Below, in pieces: positions 52,516-61,593 of a stretch of 64,000 bases of DNA; within the stretch, counting starts at the first letter, position 1; the number at the start of each line of letters is the position of its first letter. The notes below the pieces were generated by a model. The model worked only from the letters and a program-made list of their open reading frames with translations, had not been told where the DNA came from and searched no databases. The stretch comes from Polyangia bacterium (GTDB lineage Bacteria; Myxococcota_A; Polyangia; Nannocystales; Nannocystaceae), in NCBI GenBank assembly GCA_030430565.1, contig JAUIKS010000012.1:124001-188000 (forward strand). Reading direction: 5' to 3'. Both the position numbers and the translations under genes were made by a program.

Positions 52516-54849
52516 TCAGGCGCGGTTCATCCGCGCGGCTGCAGGGGCGCGCCGGCGCGGGCGTGGGCGCTTGCGCGGGCGCGGCTTTTGGCCGGAGGAG
52601 CCGCCCTGATCGTTCTCGGCGGCGTCGGGCTCCCCGACGGTCTCGCTGACCGCGTCGCGCTCACCGAGGATCTTCGCCGGCTGGCCGCTGAGCGCCCGCG
52701 CGGCCTGCAGCCCGCTGATCGCGGCGGTCTCGACGCAGCCGAGGTCGAGGCCGGAGCGGGTCCAGTCGCCAGCGAGCACGAGGTTCTCAAAGCCGCAGTC
52801 GTCGGGCGCGAGGCGGTGACGCCCCGTGCCCGGCAGCGACTGCACGTAGCGGCTCGAGCCGCGGATGTTGGCCCACCAGTGCTGGGCGTCGAAGCGGTGC
52901 TCGCCGGCGCGCTGTTTTGGGTCGGCGAGCGCCCTCCAGCGCGGCTTGCCGTCTTTGCCGACCGCGCCCGGCGAGAGCCGACCGGTGTGCAGGTGCAGCC
53001 AGGTCAGCGCGCGGCTGCGGACGCGCTCGCCCGCGAGCGACTGCCCGCCGTCCGCGAGCTGGCGCACGCTCTCGAGGAACAGCTCCGGCATGACGCCGCA
53101 CAGCTGCAGGCAGGTCTTTGGCCACTGACCCTGGGGCCATGACTCTTGAGAAATGTTCTCAGAGACGTCGTCCCAGCGCGCGAGCGGGTCGGGGTAGCCG
53201 AGGCCCAGCGTCGCCGGCGCGACCTTCGCGTCGCGGAACAGCGCGCCGCGCTCGGGGCGGAGCCAGAGCGTCGCGCCCTGGGTGGCGATCGTGTCGACGT
53301 TGTTGACCAGCGCGCGCCAGCGAGAGTCGCGCTCGATCATGACGCGGCAGATCGAGGGCAGCGCGCCGAGCGAGACGCCGAGGATGACGCGGTCGTAGTC
53401 CACGCCGTCGCGCAGCGTCAGCTCCTCGACCTCGGGGCTCGCGGGGGACTCGAAGTCGATGGCCTGGATCGCGGGCTCGTCGCCGAGGACGATCTGCTCG
53501 TAGCGCGGCGCGCTCGGCCAGCACGGCAGGCCCTTGACCGAGATCAGCGGGTCGTACTCACGTGTCCCTCCAGACAGCTCAACCTGACGGCCGAGCACCA
53601 CCTCGGCGATCCGCTCGCCGCCCTCGGCCGGGCGCAGCTCCTTGACCTTGTGGAAGAAGCGGAAGCGGACGCCGCGGCGCTTGAGCACCTGGTAGAGCGG
53701 GGCGAAGATCGCCTCGCCGCCGCCCGCCCGCAGCTGATACGCGAGCGCGCCGCGGCGCGCGAAGGCGCTGCGGAGCGCGACCCGCAGCGCGGCGCCGGCG
53801 GCCAGCGCCGGCCGCTCGCGCTCGCCGCGCTCGTAGGCGAAGAACAGGTCGTAGAGCCCGGTGAGCGCGGGGTGCTGCAGGTCCGACTTCGACGCGCCGT
53901 GGCGCTCGAGCCAGGCGCGCAGGTCGAGCTCATCGAGCGCGCCGAAGCCCTCGGGCGCGAGGTAGACCCGGTCGTCGAGCAGGCCCTTGGCGGTCGCGAC
54001 CGCGAGCCGCAGGAGCGGCAGCAGGTGCGCCTCGCGCACGCGCTTGCGGTCGCTCGCCAGGAGCGCGAGGTCGTGGCGCGCGATCGTCAGCAGCGGGGCG
54101 GCCCACGCCTTACAGCGCGCGTGCTCGGCGAAGGGCGGCCGCTCGCGCCCGATCGCGATGGCGTCGAGCAGCATCGCGTCGAACTCGATGGCGTCGAGGG
54201 TGGTGTCGCGCGTCTTGATCTCGAACGGCTCGACCCGCTTGGCGCGGGCGGTCCGCAGGCTGTCGCGCAGCTCGCCGCGGGCCTGCTTGGTCCAGCGCAG
54301 CACCAGCGACGCGTGGCTGTGGTGCTGCAGGTGCATCCGCGGGACGGTCGTCAGCACCCAGTGGAGCAGGTGACGGATGCAGTCCCAGACCGAGGGCGGC
54401 GGCACGCCGTCGCCCGGGTAACCCTCGGCGGAGCTCAGCACGAAGGACGGGCCGATCCGTCGGCTCGAGTCCTCGGTCTGGATCCGCTGGAGCGGCTGAA
54501 ACAGCTCGCGCCAGGTCGCGAGCGGGGTGCCGGGCGTGCGCCCGAGCTCCTCGTAGCAGCGCCGGACCAGCGTGAACGCGTTCTCGTAGCTGCGCAGCCA
54601 CACCTGCGCGCCGTTGGACTCGCCGCGCTGGTGAAGCTGCGTGTTGCGCCCGCTCGCCGCCTTGCCGCCGAGGCGCCAGCCGAGCTGGTACACGGTGATG
54701 TCGTAGCGTCGCTTCCAGTCGGGCGCTTCGGTCAGGGCGAAGACGGCGCTCAGGGAGCCGAGGCCGCCGCCGAGCACGGCGACGCGCTGCCGTCTGGGGA
54801 GGGAGGTGATCGGGGGTCGCTTCGGGCTCTGACGCTCGGTTTGGCTCAT
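52516..54849 (-). CDS. FAD-dependent oxidoreductase, amine-oxidase/desaturase superfamily
   Basis: About 777 residues from ATG 54849. N-terminal motif VAVLGGGLGSLSAVFALTEA with GWRLGGKAAS binds FAD, and the C-terminus has LVLAGDWTRSGLDLGCVETA, the second FAD contact. A large substrate domain lies between, which is longer than in usual carotenoid desaturases. The tail is basic (KPRPRKRPRPRRR). The family includes carotenoid, hydroxysqualene and related hydrocarbon desaturases. No carotenoid cluster is adjacent, so the substrate is unknown. Confidence 0.8.
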   Translation of the reverse strand: MSQTERQSPKRPPITSLPRRQRVAVLGGGLGSLSAVFALTEAPDWKRRYDITVYQLGWRLGGKAASGRNTQLHQRGESNGAQVWLRSYENAFTLVRRCYEELGRTPGTPLATWRELFQPLQRIQTEDSSRRIGPSFVLSSAEGYPGDGVPPPSVWDCIRHLLHWVLTTVPRMHLQHHSHASLVLRWTKQARGELRDSLRTARAKRVEPFEIKTRDTTLDAIEFDAMLLDAIAIGRERPPFAEHARCKAWAAPLLTIARHDLALLASDRKRVREAHLLPLLRLAVATAKGLLDDRVYLAPEGFGALDELDLRAWLERHGASKSDLQHPALTGLYDLFFAYERGERERPALAAGAALRVALRSAFARRGALAYQLRAGGGEAIFAPLYQVLKRRGVRFRFFHKVKELRPAEGGERIAEVVLGRQVELSGGTREYDPLISVKGLPCWPSAPRYEQIVLGDEPAIQAIDFESPASPEVEELTLRDGVDYDRVILGVSLGALPSICRVMIERDSRWRALVNNVDTIATQGATLWLRPERGALFRDAKVAPATLGLGYPDPLARWDDVSENISQESWPQGQWPKTCLQLCGVMPELFLESVRQLADGGQSLAGERVRSRALTWLHLHTGRLSPGAVGKDGKPRWRALADPKQRAGEHRFDAQHWWANIRGSSRYVQSLPGTGRHRLAPDDCGFENLVLAGDWTRSGLDLGCVETAAISGLQAARALSGQPAKILGERDAVSETVGEPDAAENDQGGSSGQKPRPRKRPRPRRRAPAAARMNRA

Positions 54850-55025
54850 ACAGGTGCTCCGTAGGCGGAGCGCGGGCGGATTCGCCCACGCCCGGACCAC
54901 CGTACCGCGGCTCGAAACTGAGCAGGGCCGAAATTGCGCGCGGTCGCGCTTTTTGCGCTACGCACCTCCTTCGCGTCGTTACACCTGCATCGCAGGTCAC
55001 AGAAACAACGGCTCGTGGCCGTATC

Positions 55026-55397
55026 TCAGTCCGTGACCGACTTTGAGGCGTCGATATCGATGAAGTTCTGGATGTACCCGCAGCTCGCGCACACCAGCGA
55101 GCGGATCGGCGCAGAGTGCGTGAAGCCGCCCTCGGGGTTGGTGAAGCGCAGCGTGCTCATCTTGAGGGGGAGCGGCGCGCGCACGTCATGTCCGGCGAAG
55201 ATCGCGACCGGCAGCAGCGTCCCGCCACACAGCGCGCAGGCGTCACGGGTGCCGGTCCGGCGCTGTTCGTGGCCGTCGGTGCTGGCCTTTCGCAGGCGTT
55301 TCTTGATCACCTCGAGCTCCTTGCACAGTCGCGTGTTCTCCCGCTCGAGCTCTGCGACTTGGAGCGCCAGAGCTTGGCGGTCATCACGGTAGACCAT
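55026..55397 (-). CDS. Small coiled-coil protein with CxxC zinc-binding pairs
   Basis: About 123 residues. An N-terminal coiled coil (LALQVAELERENTRLCKELE) is followed by two CxxC pairs (ACALCGG and VCASCGY) that could form one zinc ribbon. The end, YIQNFIDIDASK, is soluble. The function is unknown; a role in protein or nucleic-acid binding is plausible. Divergent from the SpoU methyltransferase gene. Confidence 0.6.
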   Translation of the reverse strand: MVYRDDRQALALQVAELERENTRLCKELEVIKKRLRKASTDGHEQRRTGTRDACALCGGTLLPVAIFAGHDVRAPLPLKMSTLRFTNPEGGFTHSAPIRSLVCASCGYIQNFIDIDASKSVTD

Positions 55398-55451
55398 GGC
55401 GGATCAACGGTAGCAGACGTGGGCCTGCGCGCGGCTGATATCGTGCGCGCG

Positions 55452-56129
55452 GTGAGCCGGTTCCAGACCCGCCTCTGCACAAACGCGGCCTGCGGCCTGC
55501 GCTTCCCGGTCGCTGCGGGCTCTCCGCTCGGGGCCCAGTGTCCGCATTGCGGCGCGGCGACGGGGTTTGTCGACGACAGCTACTCGACGAGCGAGGCGCG
55601 CGAGCCCGACGGCGAGAGCGCGCGGGCCGGCGTCGCGCTCGAGGTCCTGCTCGATAACATCCGGAGCCTGCGCAACGTGGGCTCGATGTTTCGCACGGCC
55701 GACGGCGCCGGCGTTCAGCGGCTGCATCTCGGCGGCTTCACGCCCACGCCCGAGCACCCGCGCATGGCCAAGACCTCGCTCGGGGCCGAGCGGGTCGTGC
55801 CTTGGACCGCGCACCGCGACGGGGTCGCCGCCGCCGCCGCGCTGCGCGAGCGCGGCTTGCGGCTCTGGGCGCTCGAGGGCGGCCCGCGCTCGCGCTCACT
55901 TTTTGATGTGGTTCAAGAGACATGGTCTTGGGGGCAGGGTGAGGCGATCGCGCTGGTGCTTGGCCACGAGGTCTCCGGCGTCGACCCGCGGATCGTCGAC
56001 CAGTGCGAGCGCGTCGTCCGGCTGCCGATGCACGGCGTCAAGGGCTCCCTCAACGTCTCGGTCGCCTTCGCGGTCGCGGTCTACGTGCTGCGCCACGGGC
56101 TCGCGCCGCCGCCGCCGCCGCGCGCGTGA
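55452..56129 (+). CDS. SpoU/TrmH-family RNA 2'-O-methyltransferase with N-terminal zinc ribbon
   Basis: About 225 residues from GTG 55452. The N-terminus has LCTNAACGLRF and CPHCG, a zinc-ribbon pair. The SPOUT motifs are clear: NIRSLRNVGSMFRTADGAGV (motif 1), LVLGHEVSGVD (motif 2), and LPMHGVKGSLNVSVAFAVAV (motif 3, with the SAM-binding knot). It should methylate ribose in tRNA or rRNA. An upstream GTG could extend the head. The target nucleotide cannot be told. Confidence 0.85.
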   Translation: MSRFQTRLCTNAACGLRFPVAAGSPLGAQCPHCGAATGFVDDSYSTSEAREPDGESARAGVALEVLLDNIRSLRNVGSMFRTADGAGVQRLHLGGFTPTPEHPRMAKTSLGAERVVPWTAHRDGVAAAAALRERGLRLWALEGGPRSRSLFDVVQETWSWGQGEAIALVLGHEVSGVDPRIVDQCERVVRLPMHGVKGSLNVSVAFAVAVYVLRHGLAPPPPPRA

Positions 56130-56181
56130 CGGAGCGCGCCGCGCCAGCGACTCGGGCGCGTCCTCGGTGGTATGACGGGGC

Positions 56182-58146
56182 ATGCGTTACGGACTCCTTG
56201 GACTGCATGACGCGCGCCCCCACGCTCGACTCGGCGCGCGCTCCCTCTCCCTCTCCTTCTCCGTCTCCGTCTCCGTCTCCCTGCTCGCGCTCGCGCTCGC
56301 GCCGGCCTGCGGCGACAGCTCCGTCGACACCGACGGGGGCACGGCGGCCTCGGTCACCGATCCCTCCGCGGGCCCCGGGACGAGTTCAAACACCGACGCC
56401 CAGACGGGCGGGGACACGAGCGGGCAGACGAGCAGCCCCACGAGCGGGCAGACCGGCGGCTCGACGACGACGACCGCGACCGGCTCCGGCACGACCGACA
56501 CGCCGGGGACGACCACGAGCGGCACGACCGACACGCCGGGGACGACCACGAGCGCGACGACCGACGGCCCCGGCACCAGCACCGGGGAGCCCGTCTGCCC
56601 GCAGGGCGAGATCGTCTGCGAGGACGGCGTCGAGCTCGTCTGCGACGGCATGGGCGGCTTCGAGTCCGAGACCGACTGCGACAGCGAGTGCGCCGACGGC
56701 CTCGGCTGCGTGCTGTGCATCCCCGGCGAGGGGACCTGCGACGGCGACAGCCTGACGCTCTGCAACGACCAGGGCGACGGCTACGAGGAGACGACCTGCG
56801 ACGGCCTGCAGGGCCTCAGCTGCGACCCCGACGCGGGCGCCTGCGTCGGCGCCTGCGCGCCCCAGGTGCTCGGCCTCAACTACATCGGCTGCGACTACTA
56901 CGCGACCGTGCTCCCGCAGCACGACAGCTACAACGGCGGTCAGCACCAGTACGCGATCACGGTCTCCAACACCACCGGCGACCCCGCCGAGATCACCGTG
57001 ACGCGCGGCGCCAACACGGTCACCACCGACACGGTGGCGCCCGACAGCGTCAAGGTCATCAACCTCCCGTGGATCAACGACACGACCAAGACGCAGGGCC
57101 CGAGCAAGCTCGTGGTCGACGGCAGCTACCGCGTCCGCAGCACGCGCCCGGTGACGGTCTACCAGTACAACCCGCTCTCGGCGACGACGACCAACGACGC
57201 CTCGATCCTGCTGCCCGTCAACGCGTGGACGCCGAACTACCTGGTCGCGGCGTGGAAGCAGTGGGGCGGCTACCCGGGCTTCTACACCGTCGTCGCGCGC
57301 GAGGACGGGACCACCGTCAACGTCACGCCCTCGGCGACTGGCAGCCAGGTCCAGGCCGGCGGCGGGATCGCGGCCAACGGCACCGGCGCGGCGATGCTCA
57401 ACGAGGGCGACGCGCTCGTCGTCTACAGCAGCAACGGCGACCTCACGGGCACGCTCGTCAACGCCGACAAGCCGGTCGAGGTGTTCGGCGGCCACAAGTG
57501 CACCCAGGTCCCGCCCGGCGCCTGCGACCACCTCGAGGACAACATGTTCCCGATCGAGGCGCTGGCCAAAGACTACATCGTCGCGCCCACGGCCCAGTAC
57601 CCCAACATCAACCTCAAGAAGCCGCACGTCGTCAAGGTCATCGCCACCGAGGCCGACACCCAGCTGGTCTTTGAGCCCGATCAGGGCGTCAACACCACGC
57701 TCGCCAACCCCGGCGACTTCGTCGAGATCAACAACACGACCAACGACTTCCGCGTCAGCTCTGAGAAGAAGATCATGGTCGCGCTCTTCATGGTCGGCCA
57801 GAGCGGCAACACCGGCGAGAGCGACCCGGCGATGGTGATCGTCGCGCCCACCGAGCAGTTCCGCACCGACTACCTGGTCCACGCGAGCACCACCTGGCTC
57901 TCGAACTACGTCGACATCATCGCGCCCGACGGCGCCAGCGTCGAGGTCGACGGCGCGGTGGTCAACAGCTTCACGCCCCTCAACGCGCCGGGCTACTCGA
58001 TCGCCCACGTGCCGCTGTCGAACAACGGCGACGGCAACCACACGATCACCTCCAACCAAAAGGTCGGCATCAGCGTCTACGGCGTGCAGAGCTACGGCAG
58101 CTACTGGTACCCGGGTGGCCTCGACCTCAACCTGATCCCGCAGTGA
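56182..58146 (+). CDS. Lipoprotein with Cys-rich head and IgGFc-binding domain
   Basis: About 654 residues. A long signal (repeats of SerPheVal) ends in the lipobox LAPAC, followed by a Thr/Gly/Ser linker. A Cys-rich part lies at about 130-220. The IgGFc-binding domain covers about 240-640, with GGHKCTQVPPGACDHLED, FPIEALAKDYIVAP and a closing GISVYGVQSYGSYWYPGG. In animals this domain is found in mucus and Fc-binding proteins; in bacteria its role is unknown, with cell-surface adhesion likely. The next gene overlaps its stop. Confidence 0.85.
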   Translation: MRYGLLGLHDARPHARLGARSLSLSFSVSVSVSLLALALAPACGDSSVDTDGGTAASVTDPSAGPGTSSNTDAQTGGDTSGQTSSPTSGQTGGSTTTTATGSGTTDTPGTTTSGTTDTPGTTTSATTDGPGTSTGEPVCPQGEIVCEDGVELVCDGMGGFESETDCDSECADGLGCVLCIPGEGTCDGDSLTLCNDQGDGYEETTCDGLQGLSCDPDAGACVGACAPQVLGLNYIGCDYYATVLPQHDSYNGGQHQYAITVSNTTGDPAEITVTRGANTVTTDTVAPDSVKVINLPWINDTTKTQGPSKLVVDGSYRVRSTRPVTVYQYNPLSATTTNDASILLPVNAWTPNYLVAAWKQWGGYPGFYTVVAREDGTTVNVTPSATGSQVQAGGGIAANGTGAAMLNEGDALVVYSSNGDLTGTLVNADKPVEVFGGHKCTQVPPGACDHLEDNMFPIEALAKDYIVAPTAQYPNINLKKPHVVKVIATEADTQLVFEPDQGVNTTLANPGDFVEINNTTNDFRVSSEKKIMVALFMVGQSGNTGESDPAMVIVAPTEQFRTDYLVHASTTWLSNYVDIIAPDGASVEVDGAVVNSFTPLNAPGYSIAHVPLSNNGDGNHTITSNQKVGISVYGVQSYGSYWYPGGLDLNLIPQ

Positions 58147-58685
58147 GCGGCGCCCGGTCGGTCGCGGCCGCGCTCGCGCTCGGGGCCGCGCTCGCGCTCG
58201 CCTGCGGCGACCGGGGCGACGCGCCGCGCGAGTACGGCTGCGGCTGCTTCTCCAGCCGCGCCGACCTCACGCTCAAGAACCGCTGCGACGCGGCGCCGCT
58301 GTGCCCGACGGTCAACCTCGACCCGCCGCGCCCGCTCAACAGCGAGGCGGCGGTCGACTGCGTGCTCGAGGCCCTGCGCGCCGGGGAGCCAGGGACGCTC
58401 GAGGCGCCGGAGCGGGCGATCCCGGACGCCGAGGGCGAGGGGCAGACGTACATCTTCCTCAACGGCGACCCCGAGCGCACGGCGTACATCTACAACTACG
58501 GCTGGATCGATCTGGAGGAGTGCTCGACCGGGATGGCGGGCTACCGGCTCGCGGAGCCCGAGCACTTCGTCGCCTGCGCCGAGCTCCACGAGCTGCGCGA
58601 GCGCCTCGACTGCGCGCTCGCGGGCCTGCGCGACGCCGAGCTCGAGACCTGCTGGGAGGCCGAGTGCGACGGCGAGTACGAGTGA
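58143..58685 (+). CDS. Small Cys-rich lipoprotein coupled to the IgGFc-binding protein
   Basis: About 180 residues from GTG 58143, which overlaps the stop of the previous gene (GTGA). Signal with lipobox LALAC, then CGCFSSRADLTLKNRC and about ten Cys in all, so disulfide-bonded. No family is recognised. Coupled translation suggests it works with the IgGFc-binding lipoprotein. Confidence 0.7.
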   Translation: MSGARSVAAALALGAALALACGDRGDAPREYGCGCFSSRADLTLKNRCDAAPLCPTVNLDPPRPLNSEAAVDCVLEALRAGEPGTLEAPERAIPDAEGEGQTYIFLNGDPERTAYIYNYGWIDLEECSTGMAGYRLAEPEHFVACAELHELRERLDCALAGLRDAELETCWEAECDGEYE

Positions 58686-58708
58686 CGACGAACTAACTAA
58701 CGAATTAA

Positions 58709-59836
58709 CTAAAAGTCGTCCTCGACCAGCTCGGGCTGCTGCCGGACCCGGGCGATCGCGTCGGCCGGCGCGGCCCCGGCGTCGACCAGCGCGCGCACCG
58801 TGAGCTGTCCGAGCGCCGAGTACGGCAGGTAGGCGGTCGCGAAGTCGACCTTGTTGGCGCGGGCGTAGACGATCGACTCCTCGAGCTCGCGCACCACCGT
58901 CGGCAGCACGCGCTCGTGCGCCGCTTTCTCGCCGGCATCGCCCGCGCAGTAGCGGTCGGCGTGGAATTTCTTGGTCACCCGCGTGTTGCGAAACTGGAAC
59001 AGGCGCGTGGGGTTGTCGTCGACGATGATGACGCGCGCGAGCGCGGGGTCGAAGATCCGCAGGTCCTTCGAGGGCTCCGTCACCGGCGCGCGGCGCTTGC
59101 CGCCGGCGACCGGCGGCGCGGCGGACTCTTGGATCAGGTGGCTGTTGCTGAGCACGCCGGCGATCATCGGGTGGTCGCGCAGCGGCGCGCCGTCGAGCGT
59201 CCAGGCGGCGGTGTTCTCCAGCACGTTGTCGTCGAGGTTGGCGGAGAACAGCGCGACCGCGCCGCCGAGCTCGTGGATCTTCTTGATCGCCGCGTCCCAG
59301 CCCGGCGCGAGCTTGATGTAGCGCGGCTTGTCGGCGCCCGGCGGGTTGACGACCAGGTCGTGACACTCGGCGCTCGCGCGGTACTGGTCGTAGAGCGTGT
59401 CGTCGAGGTCGAAGACGACGATGAAGTCACGCTCGCGCAGGCGCTGGAGGTCGCGGCGATCTTCGAACTTGTCGGCCCGGGCGAGCGAGAGCGCCTCTTC
59501 GAATTGCAGCTGGGCGTCGGTGGTCGGCGCCGCGCGCCGGCGGTCGAAGAAGTGGTTCTGCAGCTCGACCGCTTGATCGCGGCGCAGGCCGTGGGCCGCC
59601 ATGACCGCGTCGATGTTGAGCCGCGGGATGTCGGCGGAGGGCGTGCCGGCGTACTTCATGCCCCACGAGGGCAGACGCGGCAGGCTGAGCGCGGTCGCGT
59701 CCGCGTGGTCCGCCTCGGCGCTCACGGGCGGGCGAGCGCAGGGCGGGCAGTCGACGGGGCCCGGGGTCGCGCAGGCGGCGAGGGCGAGCGTGAGCGTGAG
59801 CAGACCGAGCGCGCGCGGGGCGAGCGAGTGGCTCAT
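58709..59836 (-). CDS. HAD-superfamily phosphatase-like lipoprotein
   Basis: About 375 residues from ATG 59836 (ATG 59845 possible). Lipobox LALAAC. HAD motifs: VVFDLDDTLYD (nucleophile and acid Asp near 144-146), LFSANLDD (motif II-like), and VIIVDDNPTRL (motif IV-like). The DxDxT form marks phosphatases acting on an external substrate. Location outside the cytoplasm would resemble secreted acid phosphatases. Substrate unknown. Confidence 0.8.
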   Translation of the reverse strand: MSHSLAPRALGLLTLTLALAACATPGPVDCPPCARPPVSAEADHADATALSLPRLPSWGMKYAGTPSADIPRLNIDAVMAAHGLRRDQAVELQNHFFDRRRAAPTTDAQLQFEEALSLARADKFEDRRDLQRLRERDFIVVFDLDDTLYDQYRASAECHDLVVNPPGADKPRYIKLAPGWDAAIKKIHELGGAVALFSANLDDNVLENTAAWTLDGAPLRDHPMIAGVLSNSHLIQESAAPPVAGGKRRAPVTEPSKDLRIFDPALARVIIVDDNPTRLFQFRNTRVTKKFHADRYCAGDAGEKAAHERVLPTVVRELEESIVYARANKVDFATAYLPYSALGQLTVRALVDAGAAPADAIARVRQQPELVEDDF

Positions 59837-59880
59837 GGATCGCATGGGCCGAGTTGTACCGCGAGCTGACGCGCGCGTGT

Positions 59881-61464
59881 TCAGCCGAAGGGGTCGAGCG
59901 TGTGCATCATCTGCTTGCGCAGCGTCCGCTTCTTCTTCGTCGCGGGCTTCTTGCCCCCGCTTCGCCGTCGCTCCGCCTCCTCGCGCTGCTCGTCGGCGTG
60001 CCGCTCCTCGAGGTCCTTGAGCCCTTTCTCGAGCACCTCGAGCTGCCCGGCGACCGGAGACGGGGCGTCGGGCTCGACCTCCCCGGCGCTCGCGCGCTGC
60101 TGGTGCAGCGTCTCCTGCTCGCGGACGGTGGCGAGCTGGCGCTGGATGGCGTCGCGGGCGGTCTGGACCTCGCCGCGGTCGAATTGGCTGCCGGCGCTGT
60201 CGAGCGCGCGGACGGTCTCGTTGCGCGTGATCCGGCCGAGCACGTGGGCGTCGAGGGGCGTGGCGTCACCGGCGCGCTCGACGAAGGTCGTGGCGAGGGC
60301 GCCGCGCAGCTCGCCGTTGTGAGCTGCTTTATGGGTCAGGTCTTTGTACTGCAGCGCGACCTCGGCGACCGGGCGCGGGCCGAGCCCGCCGGGCGGGAGC
60401 TGGACCTTGACGAGCAGCGTCTTGCGGTCGCCGGCCGAGAACGTCCCGAGCGGCGCCGAGAGCCGGGCGCCGGCGCGGTGGACCGAGCGATCGTAGATCT
60501 CGACGATCTCGACGCCGGGCGCGAGGTCGACGGAGAGCACCGCGTCGCGGGCGACGGTCTCGACGAGCGAGCCGAGCTCGGCTTCGAACATCGGCGTGAG
60601 CTGCGAGGGGCGCTCGACGAAGTAGTGGCGCCCGTTGGACTCTTTGGAGATGGCCGTGAGCGCGTCCTCGTTGTAGTCGGCGTCGACGCCGAGGGTGGAG
60701 ATCGAGACGCCGGCGGCGCGCGCTCGCGCGGCGAGCGAGCGCAGCTCGTGGACGGCCGTGCTCCCGCGGTTGGCCTCGCCGTCGGTGAGCAGCAGCAGGC
60801 GGTCGATGCCGCCGCGGCGACGCGCGAGCAGCTCGAGGCCCGTGTCGATGCTGCACGAGAGGCAGGTGTGTCCCTTCGAGGGCACGAAGCGGAGCTGGTT
60901 GAGCACGCGCGCGCGGGTCGCCGGGGTGATCACCGTGGGCTGCACGAGCACGTCAGCGCGGCCGTTGAAGGCGAGCACGCTGACCGAGTCGCCGTCGCGC
61001 AGCCGGTTGATCATCCCGCGCGCGGCCGCGAGCGCGTTGTTCTGTCGATCGCCGCGCATCGAGCCCGAGTGATCGATGGCGAGCGCGAGCTCGACCGGCG
61101 TCCGCGCGGCGCTCCCCGGCGCGCTCTCGGGGGCGCCGATGTCGATGAACAGAAACGTCTGCTCGGGCGCGCTGGCGAGCAGCGCGCTGTGGCCGAGGCG
61201 ACCGTCGACGGAGAGCGCCCCCTCGGCGTGGAAGGTGGCGAGCGCCGGGTCGACCGTCGCGCGCGGCTCGGCCTCGGCGGGCGAGAGCGTCGCGGCGGCC
61301 TCGGGGGCCTGGGCGACGCGGGGCGTGAGCGCGCTGGCCTCGCTCCCGCGCTCGACGGCGTGGGCGTCGGCGGCTACGGGGCCGGGCTCGGTGAGCGTCC
61401 AGACCGTCGCGCTCGTGGCGGCCATTCCGAAGATCCCCAGGGCCAGTACGCTCGCGAGCTTCAT
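59881..61464 (-). CDS. VWA-domain secreted protein
   Basis: About 527 residues from ATG 61464 with a signal peptide (ALGIFGMAATSATVWTL). The VWA domain (about 115-300) has the metal site DHSGSM (DxSxS), the second Thr/Asp positions in LTDGEAN, and a C-terminal beta region. A helical, basic tail follows (VLEKGLKDLEERHADEQREE, then KKPATKKKRTLRKQ). VWA proteins bind partners via Mg2+. It is divergent from a second VWA protein, which suggests a pair. Confidence 0.85.
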   Translation of the reverse strand: MKLASVLALGIFGMAATSATVWTLTEPGPVAADAHAVERGSEASALTPRVAQAPEAAATLSPAEAEPRATVDPALATFHAEGALSVDGRLGHSALLASAPEQTFLFIDIGAPESAPGSAARTPVELALAIDHSGSMRGDRQNNALAAARGMINRLRDGDSVSVLAFNGRADVLVQPTVITPATRARVLNQLRFVPSKGHTCLSCSIDTGLELLARRRGGIDRLLLLTDGEANRGSTAVHELRSLAARARAAGVSISTLGVDADYNEDALTAISKESNGRHYFVERPSQLTPMFEAELGSLVETVARDAVLSVDLAPGVEIVEIYDRSVHRAGARLSAPLGTFSAGDRKTLLVKVQLPPGGLGPRPVAEVALQYKDLTHKAAHNGELRGALATTFVERAGDATPLDAHVLGRITRNETVRALDSAGSQFDRGEVQTARDAIQRQLATVREQETLHQQRASAGEVEPDAPSPVAGQLEVLEKGLKDLEERHADEQREEAERRRSGGKKPATKKKRTLRKQMMHTLDPFG

Positions 61465-61593
61465 GCCGCTGTGAACGCGGGGCGCGCGGCGACGATCTGA
61501 GGGGCTCCCGGCGCGTCCTTGAAAATTCGTTGAGCGGTGTAAGCGGGCGTCGACGGCCTGCGTTCGGCCCGTGAAACCGACGGAGCAGAACCG

